Below, piece by piece: positions 1 to 5,473 of a DNA stretch of 6,768 nt (its first letter is position 1; each line of letters opens with the position of its first letter). The translations under genes and the position numbers were made by a program. This DNA is from Desulfovibrio sp. (GTDB lineage Bacteria; Desulfobacterota; Desulfovibrionia; Desulfovibrionales; Desulfovibrionaceae), in assembly GCA_009773975.1 (NCBI GenBank), contig VSMX01000125.1, positions 1 through 6,768 on the forward strand, read 5' to 3'. Below the pieces are notes generated by a model. It was not told the origin of the DNA. It saw nothing but the letters and a program-made list of their open reading frames with translations, and made no database searches.

Positions 1-98
1 CTGTTTTATGGTGACGCGTTTTTTCTTTTTCTTGGGCTGATGATTGTTTTCTGTGGTCATAGGCGTCTTGCAGGAATGGTTTTTTGGCCTTTTTCAGC

Positions 99-128
99 AA
101 AAAAGCGGAAGGTTCCCCCTCCGCTTTT
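99..128 (-). terminator. Intrinsic terminator of dsrC
   Basis: A 9-bp inverted repeat, AAAAGCGGA at 101-109 and TCCGCTTTT at 120-128, has a 10-base loop. Read on the minus strand, the stem runs straight into six T residues (the A-run 99-104). It lies 21 bases past the dsrC stop codon, the expected place for a rho-independent terminator. On the plus strand the stem also ends in four T, so it may stop transcripts arriving from the left as well. Confidence 0.8.
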
Positions 129-149
129 CCGGGAAAAGATATTTTTTGA

Positions 150-467
150 CTATACGCAGCCAGTAGGCTTGGGAAGGCCGGCCATCTTACAGGCGCCTTT
201 CCCGGGGCCGGACGGGAAGAGTTCGTAAACTTCCTTCAGCTTGTAGCCGGTGTTCTTGGAAAGAATACGCACCATGGGCGCGATGCCGTTTTTCTTGTAG
301 TAGTCCTGCAGGAAGTCCAGGATTTTCTGGTGGTCGGGAGTAATTTCGGAAATGCCTTCGGATTCCTTGACATATTCCATCCACTCGGGGCACCAGTCGT
401 CAAAACGGAGCAGGAAGCCATCCTCGTCAACTTCAAAGCTTTTACCCTTAAAGGTGATCTCAGCCAT
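150..467 (-). CDS. dsrC: DsrC, sulfur-carrier protein of dissimilatory sulfite reduction (DsrC/TusE family)
   Basis: DsrC is a small cytoplasmic protein that carries sulfur as a trisulfide between its two C-terminal cysteines. It accepts sulfur from the sulfite reductase DsrAB and is reduced through the membrane complex DsrMKJOP. The 105-residue product has the usual family length. The swinging C-terminal arm is intact: Cys93 (in GACKMAGLP) and Cys104 (in PTGCV, second to last), the pair that separates true DsrC from single-cysteine TusE-like proteins. The family core is visible as FDDWCPEW (22-29), DFLQDYY (51-57) and KEVYELFPSGPGKGACK (78-94). The ATG at 467 is set by a near-perfect Shine-Dalgarno, AAGGAGG, seven bases upstream. 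The gene stands apart from any dsrAB genes in this window, which is usual in desulfovibrios. It follows the CBS-ACT gene on the same strand after a 179-base gap and ends at its own terminator. Confidence 0.97.
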   Translation of the reverse strand: MAEITFKGKSFEVDEDGFLLRFDDWCPEWMEYVKESEGISEITPDHQKILDFLQDYYKKNGIAPMVRILSKNTGYKLKEVYELFPSGPGKGACKMAGLPKPTGCV

Positions 468-646
468 CGCATGTCCTCCTTGGACAGATTTTGCTCGCCA
501 CGACGGGCATTTCCCCCGGCGGCGTCAGCCGGCTTCTCTTTTTCCGGCCGGTTATTACCATGTGGATCGCGGTTGCCTTTGCAACCATAACCACGATGTT
601 TATTACATATATAATTTTTCCGTGCAAGCCAAGAAATTTTTTGATT
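468..646 (-). promoter_or_regulatory. Structured leader and probable promoter region of dsrC
   Basis: This 179-base gap between the CBS gene and dsrC holds no gene. On the minus strand its upstream part (about 600-640) is AT-rich and contains TTGCAC followed 16 bases later by TAATAA, a poor match to a sigma-70 promoter. Further in, GGTTAT (550-555) pairs with ATAACC (587-592). Directly stacked inside is a second hairpin, GGTTGC (571-576) with GCAACC (581-586) and a four-base loop. Nearer the gene, CCGGC (516-520) and CCGGC (544-548) compete for GCCGG (528-532). I see no terminator for the CBS gene here, so read-through into dsrC is possible. Function is not shown; this is a description of visible dyads. 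Confidence 0.35.
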
Positions 647-1321
647 TCATAGGCCGGCCAGATGCACGTCAGTCCTGGCCCAGTAAAGAAGATTGCAGAT
701 GCCCTTTATCTCTTCCACAAGTTGATCCTCCGCTTCACGGCTTTCCATGCTGCGTATCCTGAGAAAGATATTTCTTTCGCCGGCATTGTTGTTCGAGGAA
801 AGCACAGAAAGTATCCTGGCGCCTTTTTGCCTGAGAAAATCAAACACAGGCCGCATTGCCCCCTGCTGGTTGGCAATGGAAAATCCAATCTGGATGCCGC
901 CTTCTCGTACTCCCGTGATGTTGACGAGGGCCTTGAATACATCCTGCTCCGCTATTATGCCACACAATTTGCCGTCTGGCTCGACAACGGGCAGGCCGCC
1001 GACCTTTTTGTCCAGCATGATCATGGCCGCAATTTCCACGGTGTCGGTCGGCTTTACGGTCAAAGGCCTTGGCGTCATGATGTCCCTGGCCTTGATTTCG
1101 GCAAGGAGGTAATGCATTTCGTACATGTCAAGGGTCGTGGCCTTGGACGGGGAGGCATCGCGCACATCGCGGTCGGAAATAATGCCCACAACCTGGCCTT
1201 TGGCATCCACAACCGGCAGGCGCCGCACATTATTGTCGCGCATCATCTTGCCGATTTTGAGAAGGGATGTGTCCGGCGAAACGGTCAGGACATCGGGAGT
1301 CATCCAGTTGCGTACAAGCAT
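647..1321 (-). CDS. CBS-domain pair with C-terminal ACT-like domain protein
   Basis: The 224-residue product has two CBS motifs, roughly residues 1-56 (MLVRNWMTPDVLTV ... VVGIISDRD) and 76-133 (ARDIMTPRPLTV ... LCGIIAEQD). About 80 C-terminal residues (140-215, GGIQIGFSIANQQGAMRPVFDFL onward) look like an ACT-type regulatory domain. CBS pairs bind adenosine ligands (AMP, ATP, SAM) and regulate other proteins or sense energy state. This layout resembles AcuB-like proteins, but the target cannot be read from the sequence. No signal peptide or membrane segment is visible. I chose the ATG at 1321 because GGAG lies six bases upstream and the CBS1 motif begins at once. An in-frame ATG at 1366 has only a weak AGAAG upstream and would add 15 residues. 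A promoter at 1393-1421 would give the 1321 start a leader of about 65 bases. The gene diverges from the LarC-like gene and precedes dsrC. Confidence 0.85.
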   Translation of the reverse strand: MLVRNWMTPDVLTVSPDTSLLKIGKMMRDNNVRRLPVVDAKGQVVGIISDRDVRDASPSKATTLDMYEMHYLLAEIKARDIMTPRPLTVKPTDTVEIAAMIMLDKKVGGLPVVEPDGKLCGIIAEQDVFKALVNITGVREGGIQIGFSIANQQGAMRPVFDFLRQKGARILSVLSSNNNAGERNIFLRIRSMESREAEDQLVEEIKGICNLLYWARTDVHLAGL

Positions 1322-1392
1322 AAATTCTCCAGCTGGGGAAATTGTTGCAACCTGCCGCGCGGGCATGGTATCTTCTGATTTCAACAGCCATT

Positions 1393-1421
1393 ATTATACA
1401 CTTTTGACGCCAAATGCACAA
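1393..1421 (-). promoter_or_regulatory. Sigma-70-type promoter for the CBS-ACT gene
   Basis: On the minus strand a perfect -10 box, TATAAT (1393-1398), sits 17 bases downstream of TTGTGC (1416-1421), which keeps the TTG of the -35 box. Transcription would start near 1386 and leave a leader of about 65 bases before the ATG at 1321. The perfect -10 and ideal spacing carry the call; the -35 is only half matched. Confidence 0.6.
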
Positions 1422-1428
1422 GACGTCA
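1405..1428. repeat. Inverted repeat between divergent genes, possible operator
   Basis: TGACG (1405-1409) and CGTCA (1424-1428) form an imperfectly spaced dyad with a 14-base centre. It covers the -35 box of the CBS promoter and lies 33 bases before the ATG of the divergent LarC-like gene. The two half-sites are short, so chance is a real possibility. I cannot assign a known regulator. For the plus-strand gene a TTGACG at 1404-1409 is present, but no matching -10 box was found. Confidence 0.25.
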
Positions 1429-1460
1429 CACAAATTTCAAATTCCGGCAGGATAATATCA

Positions 1461-1910
1461 ATGGATGAAAAAGCCCAAAAGCTCGCCCTGGAAGCGATAA
1501 CTCTTCTCGAAACCAATATTGACCACCTGACAGGCGAGGAACTCGGCCAGGCTCTCGATGCCCTCAACGATTTGCCGGAAGTGCTGGACGCGACCTGGTT
1601 TTCCGGAATTGGCAAGAAAAACCGCCCGGCAGGACTTTTGCGTGTAATTTGCAGGCCCGAAAATGAAACCTCCGCTCTTGAGGCCATGTTCAGGCATACC
1701 CATAGCCTTGGCATCAGGCGGCAAAAAATGGATCGTTTTGTGCTGCCCAGAAAAAATGTCATGCCGCAAGGCAAAAATTTGCCAGCAAAAGCCTATCTGC
1801 TGGAAGGTGTGGAATATTTGCGGCCTGAAGCCGACGCGGTTTCAGCCCTGGCCAAAAAACTTGGCCTGGGCGCGCCGGCGGTCCGGATCAGGGGATATGA
1901 GACGGAGTAA
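1461..1910 (+). CDS. Stand-alone LarC C-terminal-like protein (nickel-pincer cofactor family, DUF111)
   Basis: The 149-residue product matches the C-terminal portion of LarC, the CTP-dependent enzyme that inserts nickel into the pyridinium-bisthiocarboxylate pincer cofactor of lactate racemase. Family signatures are LLETNIDHLTGEELG (15-29), GKKNRPAGLLRVICRP (51-66) and TXSLGIR with RFVLPR (80-97). Full LarC is about 400 residues, so roughly the N-terminal two thirds (LarC1) are missing. Upstream is a divergent gene, not a LarC1 gene. In lactobacilli LarC is made from larC1 and larC2 by a programmed frameshift, so the C-terminal piece exists as a separate reading frame there. Here it appears as a gene on its own with its own ATG, preceded by AGGA at 1448-1451 (spacing nine bases). 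It may have a role other than nickel insertion, or work with a partner encoded elsewhere. It ends at a bidirectional terminator. Confidence 0.75.
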   Translation: MDEKAQKLALEAITLLETNIDHLTGEELGQALDALNDLPEVLDATWFSGIGKKNRPAGLLRVICRPENETSALEAMFRHTHSLGIRRQKMDRFVLPRKNVMPQGKNLPAKAYLLEGVEYLRPEADAVSALAKKLGLGAPAVRIRGYETE

Positions 1911-1914
1911 TATG

Positions 1915-1940
1915 AAAAACGGGGCCCGGGCCCCGTTTTT
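1915..1940. terminator. Bidirectional terminator between convergent genes
   Basis: A 26-base perfect palindrome starts with AAAAACGGGGCCC and continues with its exact complement ending in GTTTTT. Both strands therefore show a GC-rich stem followed by five T. It begins five bases after the stop codon of the LarC-like gene and ends 25 bases from the stop codon of roo, so it can serve both. Confidence 0.9.
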
Positions 1941-1965
1941 CATTCGCAAGTTCCTTCTGGTATCC

Positions 1966-3171
1966 CTATTCGCCGCATTTTTTCTTCAGCGCAATCGCCA
2001 CAGCTTCGCCAAGACCGCGGCAGGCCTTGTAAACTTCGTGCGTTGGCGCCCATAGGCATTTGACAGGGGCTGCCGGCATTTCCATATTCATTTCCGCCAG
2101 CCTGTCCTGGAGAATTTTCGGCGATTCGCCGCTCCAGCCGCAGGATCCGAACGCGCCGCCAACGCGGTTTTGCGGCTTGAGGCCGGCCATATAGCAAAGC
2201 TGGGCCGCCACCAGGGGCATAATGCCGTTATTGTGCGTGGGGGAACCGGCCAGCACGGCGCCGCAATCGGCAAGCTCGGTCATGACGGCCGAATGGTGAT
2301 TGCTTTTCACGCTCATGATCCTGCAGGGCACGCCGTTTTCCTCAAGGCCGCGGCAAACCGAATAGGCCATTTTTTCAGTTGATTTCCACATGCTGTCATA
2401 GAAAATCAGGGCCCTTTTCTGCGGTTTCTGCTCGGCCATCTTGCGGTACATGTCGATGATGAATTTGCAGGCCTTGTGGCCGCGGTGGATGAGACCGTGG
2501 TCGGGCGCGATCATGTCGATATCGAGCGATTCCACAACAGGCAAGGCCTTGAGGGCGATAGCGGAATATGGCAGCACTATGTTGTAGAAATATTCCTTGA
2601 TTCTGTGCTCGAATTCCCACTGATCGTCGTACTCGTCGGTAAAGCGCATGCTGCTTGCGATGTTCTGGCCGAAGATATCGTTGCTGATGAGCAATTTGTC
2701 TTCCGGAATATAGCTGACCATGCTGTCCGGCCAGTGCAGCATGCGGGTTTCCTGGAAAATGATCCTGCGTGAGCCTATATCGAGGGAATCGCCGGATTTT
2801 ACAGCCTGCACTGGCCAGTTTTTGCCAGCGTAATAGCCGGCCATCGACTTCAGGCCCATTTGCGAGACGAAAATCTTTTCGGGCTTGACGCGCTCGATGA
2901 TTTCCTCTAGCACGCCCTGATGGTCAAGTTCCATGTGGTTGCAGATAATGTAATCGATTTTTTCCGGATCGATCACGTTCCCGATGCGGCAAAGCATGGC
3001 GTTTGCCCAGCCAGGCTGGACCGTGTCCACGAGGACGTTTTTCTTGTCCCTTATCAGATAGGCATTGCAGGTAGTGCCATCGGGGCAGCGGGAATAGCCA
3101 TGAAAATCCCGATGGTCAAAATCGACTATGCCCACCCAGAAAATATCTTTTTTTATTTCTATCGGCTGCAT
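1966..3171 (-). CDS. roo: Rubredoxin:oxygen oxidoreductase (flavodiiron protein)
   Basis: Roo takes electrons from rubredoxin and reduces oxygen to water in the cytoplasm; flavodiiron proteins of this class can also reduce nitric oxide. The 401-residue product is close to the D. gigas enzyme in length and motifs. The N-terminal metallo-beta-lactamase-like domain (about 1-250) carries the diiron ligands: His79, Glu81, Asp83 and His84 in NHMELDHQG, His146 in MLHWPDS, Asp165 in SNDIFGQN and His225 in APDHGLIHR. The C-terminal flavodoxin-like domain (about 253-400) shows the FMN-binding segments IFYDSMWKSTEKMA (256-269), GSPTHNNGI (309-317) and GGAFGSCGWSGES (338-350). I chose the ATG at 3171, with GGAG at 3181-3184 nine bases upstream; a TTG five codons earlier is unlikely. 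It follows rub on the same strand, but two hairpins with T-runs lie between them. No rubredoxin domain is fused. Confidence 0.97.
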   Translation of the reverse strand: MQPIEIKKDIFWVGIVDFDHRDFHGYSRCPDGTTCNAYLIRDKKNVLVDTVQPGWANAMLCRIGNVIDPEKIDYIICNHMELDHQGVLEEIIERVKPEKIFVSQMGLKSMAGYYAGKNWPVQAVKSGDSLDIGSRRIIFQETRMLHWPDSMVSYIPEDKLLISNDIFGQNIASSMRFTDEYDDQWEFEHRIKEYFYNIVLPYSAIALKALPVVESLDIDMIAPDHGLIHRGHKACKFIIDMYRKMAEQKPQKRALIFYDSMWKSTEKMAYSVCRGLEENGVPCRIMSVKSNHHSAVMTELADCGAVLAGSPTHNNGIMPLVAAQLCYMAGLKPQNRVGGAFGSCGWSGESPKILQDRLAEMNMEMPAAPVKCLWAPTHEVYKACRGLGEAVAIALKKKCGE

Positions 3172-3184
3172 TTCAATTTGCTCC

Positions 3185-3214
3185 AAAAAGGCCCCGCCTT
3201 TGCTGGACGGGGCC
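3185..3214 (-). terminator. Terminator-like hairpin (possible attenuator) in the roo leader
   Basis: On the minus strand GGCCCCG (3208-3214) pairs with CGGGGCC (3190-3196) across an 11-base loop. The stem is followed directly by five T (3185-3189) and then by the GGAG ribosome site of roo. This is the form of a rho-independent terminator, but it lies just 14 bases before the roo start codon. It could end transcripts from rub or act as an attenuator or 5' stabilising hairpin for roo. Which applies cannot be told from sequence. Confidence 0.65.
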
Positions 3215-3222
3215 GGATTATG

Positions 3223-3252
3223 TTTATATCAGGATGGATCGGGGCATGAAAA
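3223..3252 (-). promoter_or_regulatory. Possible promoter for roo
   Basis: On the minus strand TATAAA (3223-3228, five of six -10 positions) lies 18 bases downstream of TTTTCA (3247-3252, four of six -35 positions). It falls between the two terminator-like hairpins. Transcription would start near 3216, just before the second hairpin. The -35 overlaps the T-run of the first terminator, so part of the match is low-complexity sequence. The call is tentative. Confidence 0.35.
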
Positions 3253-3284
3253 AATTCGCGTTGAACCCCGCGGATGTTCACGCG
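3249..3284 (-). terminator. Intrinsic terminator after rub
   Basis: On the minus strand CGCGTGAAC (3276-3284) pairs with GTTCAACGCG (3257-3266), giving nine base pairs with a single bulged A and a nine-base loop. AA and six T follow (complement of 3249-3256). It begins 33 bases past the rub stop codon, the expected place to end an rbo-rub transcript. Confidence 0.75.
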
Positions 3285-3317
3285 CCTCTTTTCAGCCCGA
3301 TCCCATTGGAAAGCGGG

Positions 3318-3464
3318 TTAAATTTTGTTGAAGGCTTCCTTGCTCGCGCCGCAGACGGGGCAGGTCCAGTCATCTGGCAGATCCTCAAAGGCCACGTTGT
3401 CATGCTCGGCCGGAATATATTCATAACCGCAAACTTCGCAAACATAGGTGTCTTTCTTGGCCAT
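3318..3464 (-). CDS. rub: Rubredoxin (short type)
   Basis: Rubredoxin is a one-iron electron carrier that donates electrons to Roo and to desulfoferrodoxin in the cytoplasm. The 48-residue product has both iron-binding knuckles: Cys9-x2-Cys12 (YVCEVCGYEY) and Cys35-x2-Cys38 (WTCPVCGAS). Twenty-two residues separate Cys12 from Cys35, against about 29 in the usual 52-54-residue rubredoxins. The missing stretch is the loop after AEHDN, a shortening I recall for D. desulfuricans rubredoxin. The iron site is complete, so it should function. The ATG at 3464 has a strong ribosome site, AAAGGAG, about seven bases upstream. rbo ends 52 bases upstream with no terminator between, so the two are probably co-transcribed. 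A terminator follows before roo. Confidence 0.96.
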   Translation of the reverse strand: MAKKDTYVCEVCGYEYIPAEHDNVAFEDLPDDWTCPVCGASKEAFNKI

Positions 3465-3516
3465 TGCTGTGCTCCTTTGTTATTTTGGGTTTCTTTTTTA
3501 TCCTGTCTGGCAAAAG

Positions 3517-3906
3517 CTATTTCCTGAGCTGGGCCTGGAACAGGCCGTGCAAATCGCAGTAGGCCCTGGCTGTAACGTCCGGCCATTCGATTTCGTCAAA
3601 AAATGCTTCCGGCTCGTCGTCGGGCGTCAGGAAACGCTTGAAGCTCTTGTTGCCCGAAAGGATTTCAATCCATTCGATATGGTGTTTGGCTTCCATGGGA
3701 TGCCTCACCGAGCCAACCTTGATGTGGTAGCCCTTCTTCCAGGGTTCGATAACCGGCACATGCTTTTCAAGAGCGCCGTCGCTCACGCCTGCTTCCATGA
3801 GTTTCATCGGCTGGCCGCAGCATACAAGCTCGCCATCGCCGGCATGAACAACTTCGACAATATTTCCACAGACATTGCATTTATAGTTTTGCGCGATTTT
3901 TGTCAT
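3517..3906 (-). CDS. rbo: Desulfoferrodoxin, class I superoxide reductase
   Basis: Desulfoferrodoxin (also named dfx or rubredoxin oxidoreductase) reduces superoxide to hydrogen peroxide in the cytoplasm, taking electrons from rubredoxin. The 129-residue product has both iron centres. The N-terminal desulforedoxin-like centre I has Cys10, Cys13, Cys29 and Cys30 (YKCNVCG and LVCCGQPM). The catalytic centre II has His49, His69, His75, Cys117 and His120 (EKHVPVI, VRHPMEAKHHIEWIE and YCDLHGLF). The catalytic Glu47-Lys48 pair before His49 is present. Length agrees with other class I enzymes (about 125-130). The ATG at 3906 is preceded by GAGG five bases upstream. The gene leads into rub 52 bases downstream, the arrangement known from Desulfovibrio. 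No clear promoter could be assigned in the 142 bases upstream. Confidence 0.97.
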   Translation of the reverse strand: MTKIAQNYKCNVCGNIVEVVHAGDGELVCCGQPMKLMEAGVSDGALEKHVPVIEPWKKGYHIKVGSVRHPMEAKHHIEWIEILSGNKSFKRFLTPDDEPEAFFDEIEWPDVTARAYCDLHGLFQAQLRK

Positions 3907-4039
3907 TTGAACCTCGTTTTTTTTATTGCAAATGGGGGGCCGCTATCCCTGGGCCCGAAAAATCAGGGGGGGCGCGGATTTTCCGGACTGCCTGCCACAG
4001 CGTTTGCCTGTCGCGGCGCGAAACCAGCCATTTTACCCG

Positions 4040-4064
4040 CGCGAATCGTCATTCACGCGAATCG
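4040..4064. repeat. Pair of 9-base direct repeats at the end of the glycosidase gene
   Basis: CGCGAATCG occurs at 4040-4048 and again at 4056-4064, a spacing of 16 bases. The second copy lies in the last codons of the glycosidase gene and the first just past its stop codon. The rest of the 142-base gap to rbo (3907-4048) shows short G-runs (six at 3934-3939, seven at 3966-3972) and an eight-T run on the plus strand. It has no hairpin with a T-run that I would call a terminator for the glycosidase gene. Confidence 0.4.
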
Positions 4065-5059
4065 GATTTTGCTTCAGATGCCGGAATTTGTAAAGTTTTT
4101 TTCGATGCCTGGCGGCGGGCGCCAAGAATATTTGGCAGGGGCGCCTTGAGATTGCCGGTAATCAGGAGGGAAGGCGCGTGCGCGCCGGAAATTTCGCGGC
4201 TCAGTTTGTCCGTGCGCACCAGAAGCCCCGCCTGGGCCCCCCCCTCTACATACATTACTGTCCGCACGTCCAGCGGAAGGTGCAGAAGCTGCTGGGCAAA
4301 TGAATAGGCTTCCACAGGGCTTCTGCTGTGCAGAAAAAGTATTCTGCCCTTGCCGTCCTGGGCCACGGCCGAAATGGAATAGAGCGGGCCGCCGGGCGAC
4401 CAGAGAATGCGCCTTTTTGAATTGATCATCCTGTAATTCTGGACGACAAGGTCGTAATCTTCGAGAATTTTGCGCCAGTCGGGCATGTCCCGGTCAATTA
4501 TGGCTGCCCGCGGCAGGCCCACCCGTTTTGGCCCGGCCACAAAAAACGCGCCGAAACGGCCGGCAATGCGCGGATTGTTGACATGCTCGCCATGACGCAT
4601 GTAGCCGGTGCTGGTGCTGCCGTCCGGCAGGTACATGCTGGCGTTGATCGCGGCCGCAAGGTCAATATCCCTGGCCCATTGACCGAGAGTCCTGGTCTTG
4701 CCGTCCATGCGCGAGCTTGAGCCAAGCAGAAAATCGAAGCGGTCCGGGTCAATGCGCAGCGCGGTTATCTTGGCCTCCTCGGGATCAAGGCGAAATTCGC
4801 CAAAATCAAGCCCAGGCTCCAGCTCAAGCCATTGGGCGCGCCCTTTTTCATCCAGGCCCAGGGAGTCCTCCCCCCGGGTTTTTTCCGCAACCCGCATATC
4901 GTTGCGAACGGATTCGCCCGCTGCCTGAACTTCGTTTTTGCCCTCGGCAGCGAGCGCGGGACATGGCAAAAGCAGGAGCAAAAAAAATCCCCACGCCAGG
5001 GACGAGATTATCATGCGCCAAAGAGCTGCGAAAGAAATGGAAAAACTGGCCGCGCACAT
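4049..5059 (-). CDS. Exported phosphodiester glycosidase family protein (NAGPA-like domain)
   Basis: The C-terminal part (about 97-305) looks like the NAGPA/DUF2233 domain, named after the enzyme that uncovers mannose-6-phosphate. Bacterial members are thought to act on sugar phosphodiesters in the envelope, but the substrate here is unknown. Recognisable segments are AAAINASMYLPDG (135-147), VVQNYRMI (205-212), SPGGPLYSISAVAQDGKGRILFL (221-243) and YVEGGAQAGLLV (270-281), matching the family's asparagine-rich strand and its xGG motif. The N-terminus has a hydrophobic stretch (about 16-37) ending in PALA-AEG, a likely signal peptidase I site, so the protein is probably periplasmic. The start is uncertain. 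The ATG at 5059 keeps an arginine before the hydrophobic core but lies at the predicted transcription start. The ATG at 5014 lacks that charge. Neither has a good Shine-Dalgarno. The plus-strand C8 run at 4237-4244 encodes the EGG motif and is prone to slippage. Confidence 0.8.
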   Translation of the reverse strand: MCAASFSISFAALWRMIISSLAWGFFLLLLLPCPALAAEGKNEVQAAGESVRNDMRVAEKTRGEDSLGLDEKGRAQWLELEPGLDFGEFRLDPEEAKITALRIDPDRFDFLLGSSSRMDGKTRTLGQWARDIDLAAAINASMYLPDGSTSTGYMRHGEHVNNPRIAGRFGAFFVAGPKRVGLPRAAIIDRDMPDWRKILEDYDLVVQNYRMINSKRRILWSPGGPLYSISAVAQDGKGRILFLHSRSPVEAYSFAQQLLHLPLDVRTVMYVEGGAQAGLLVRTDKLSREISGAHAPSLLITGNLKAPLPNILGARRQASKKTLQIPASEAKSDSRE

Positions 5060-5064
5060 GGCTT

Positions 5065-5093
5065 TTTATAGCCCCGGACGCCGCAATTGGCAA
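5065..5093 (-). promoter_or_regulatory. Sigma-70-type promoter for the glycosidase gene
   Basis: On the minus strand TTGCCA (5088-5093, five of six -35 positions) is followed after exactly 17 bases by TATAAA (5065-5070, five of six -10 positions). The expected start of transcription is near 5058, within the first ATG of the gene. Translation would then be leaderless from 5059 or begin at the in-frame ATG at 5014 with a leader of about 45 bases. Confidence 0.6.
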
Positions 5094-5404
5094 GCGGCCC
5101 GACAGGGCCGGCGTATCAAAAATCTGGCTCTGCGCCTGCCTTTCTTCCGGGCCAGCTAACAAAATCATTCGGGATTTCCCGCCTCTGCGGAGGCTTGATC
5201 CATGTGGCACAAAGAAAATTCGAAGCCCCAACCCTGATTGACAGATTGTAATATCTATCTTGCAAGAAGCGCATGAACACAATCCATCACTTTCAGAAAA
5301 GGGCAATCCCTGCTTCAATATCTTGTGGAAAGTTGCTCCCACCCTTGGTTGTGAGCTTGTAATCAGGAAAAAGGCGGCTGCGTAATTCAGGTTACAGCGA
5401 GGGA
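5094..5404. other. Non-coding stretch upstream of the glycosidase gene
   Basis: No convincing gene was found here on either strand. Open frames crossing it lack ribosome sites and resemble nothing known. Visible items are a small hairpin, GCCTC (5181-5185) with GAGGC (5190-5194), next to the short palindrome GGGATTTCCC (5171-5180), and a TTGACA at 5238-5243 with no -10 box at a useful distance. The part from about 5200 to 5350 is richer in A and T than the genes around it. Confidence 0.5.
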
Positions 5405-5445
5405 CAGGGCAATCGCAATTGCCCTGAGCGGCCGGGAAAAGGCGA

Positions 5446-5473
5446 TTGACGTATCGCCATTTCCCGATATACA
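5446..5473 (+). promoter_or_regulatory. Probable promoter for metF
   Basis: TTGACG (5446-5451, five of six -35 positions) is followed after 16 bases by TATACA (5468-5473, four of six -10 positions). Transcription would start near 5480 and leave a leader of about 165 bases before metF. The -10 box lies inside the left arm of the large palindrome, so a protein bound there would block or alter this promoter. Confidence 0.45.

Noticed and set aside
600..640. Possible sigma-54 promoter (TTGGC near TTGCA) upstream of dsrC
   Set aside because: The spacing between the elements is far too short for the -24/-12 pattern.
662..1378. Long plus-strand open frame opposite the CBS-ACT gene
   Set aside because: It mirrors a gene with clear CBS motifs, has no recognisable domain, and no ribosome site supports it.
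3278..3586. Minus-strand 102-codon frame overlapping rub
   Set aside because: Rubredoxin, in a different frame with four cysteines and a strong ribosome site, explains this stretch; the longer frame is a shadow.
4938..5159. Plus-strand frame for a small basic protein overlapping the start of the glycosidase gene
   Set aside because: There is no convincing Shine-Dalgarno or promoter, it overlaps the coding start and promoter of a better gene, and its composition is typical of an antisense shadow.
5210..5235. TTCGAAGCC resembling a tRNA T-loop
   Set aside because: No acceptor, D-arm or anticodon stem could be fitted upstream or on the other strand.
4848..5342. Minus-strand frame of 164 codons covering the gap upstream of the glycosidase
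   Set aside because: It starts at a GTG without a ribosome site, overlaps the glycosidase gene in another frame, crosses its promoter, and resembles no family I know.
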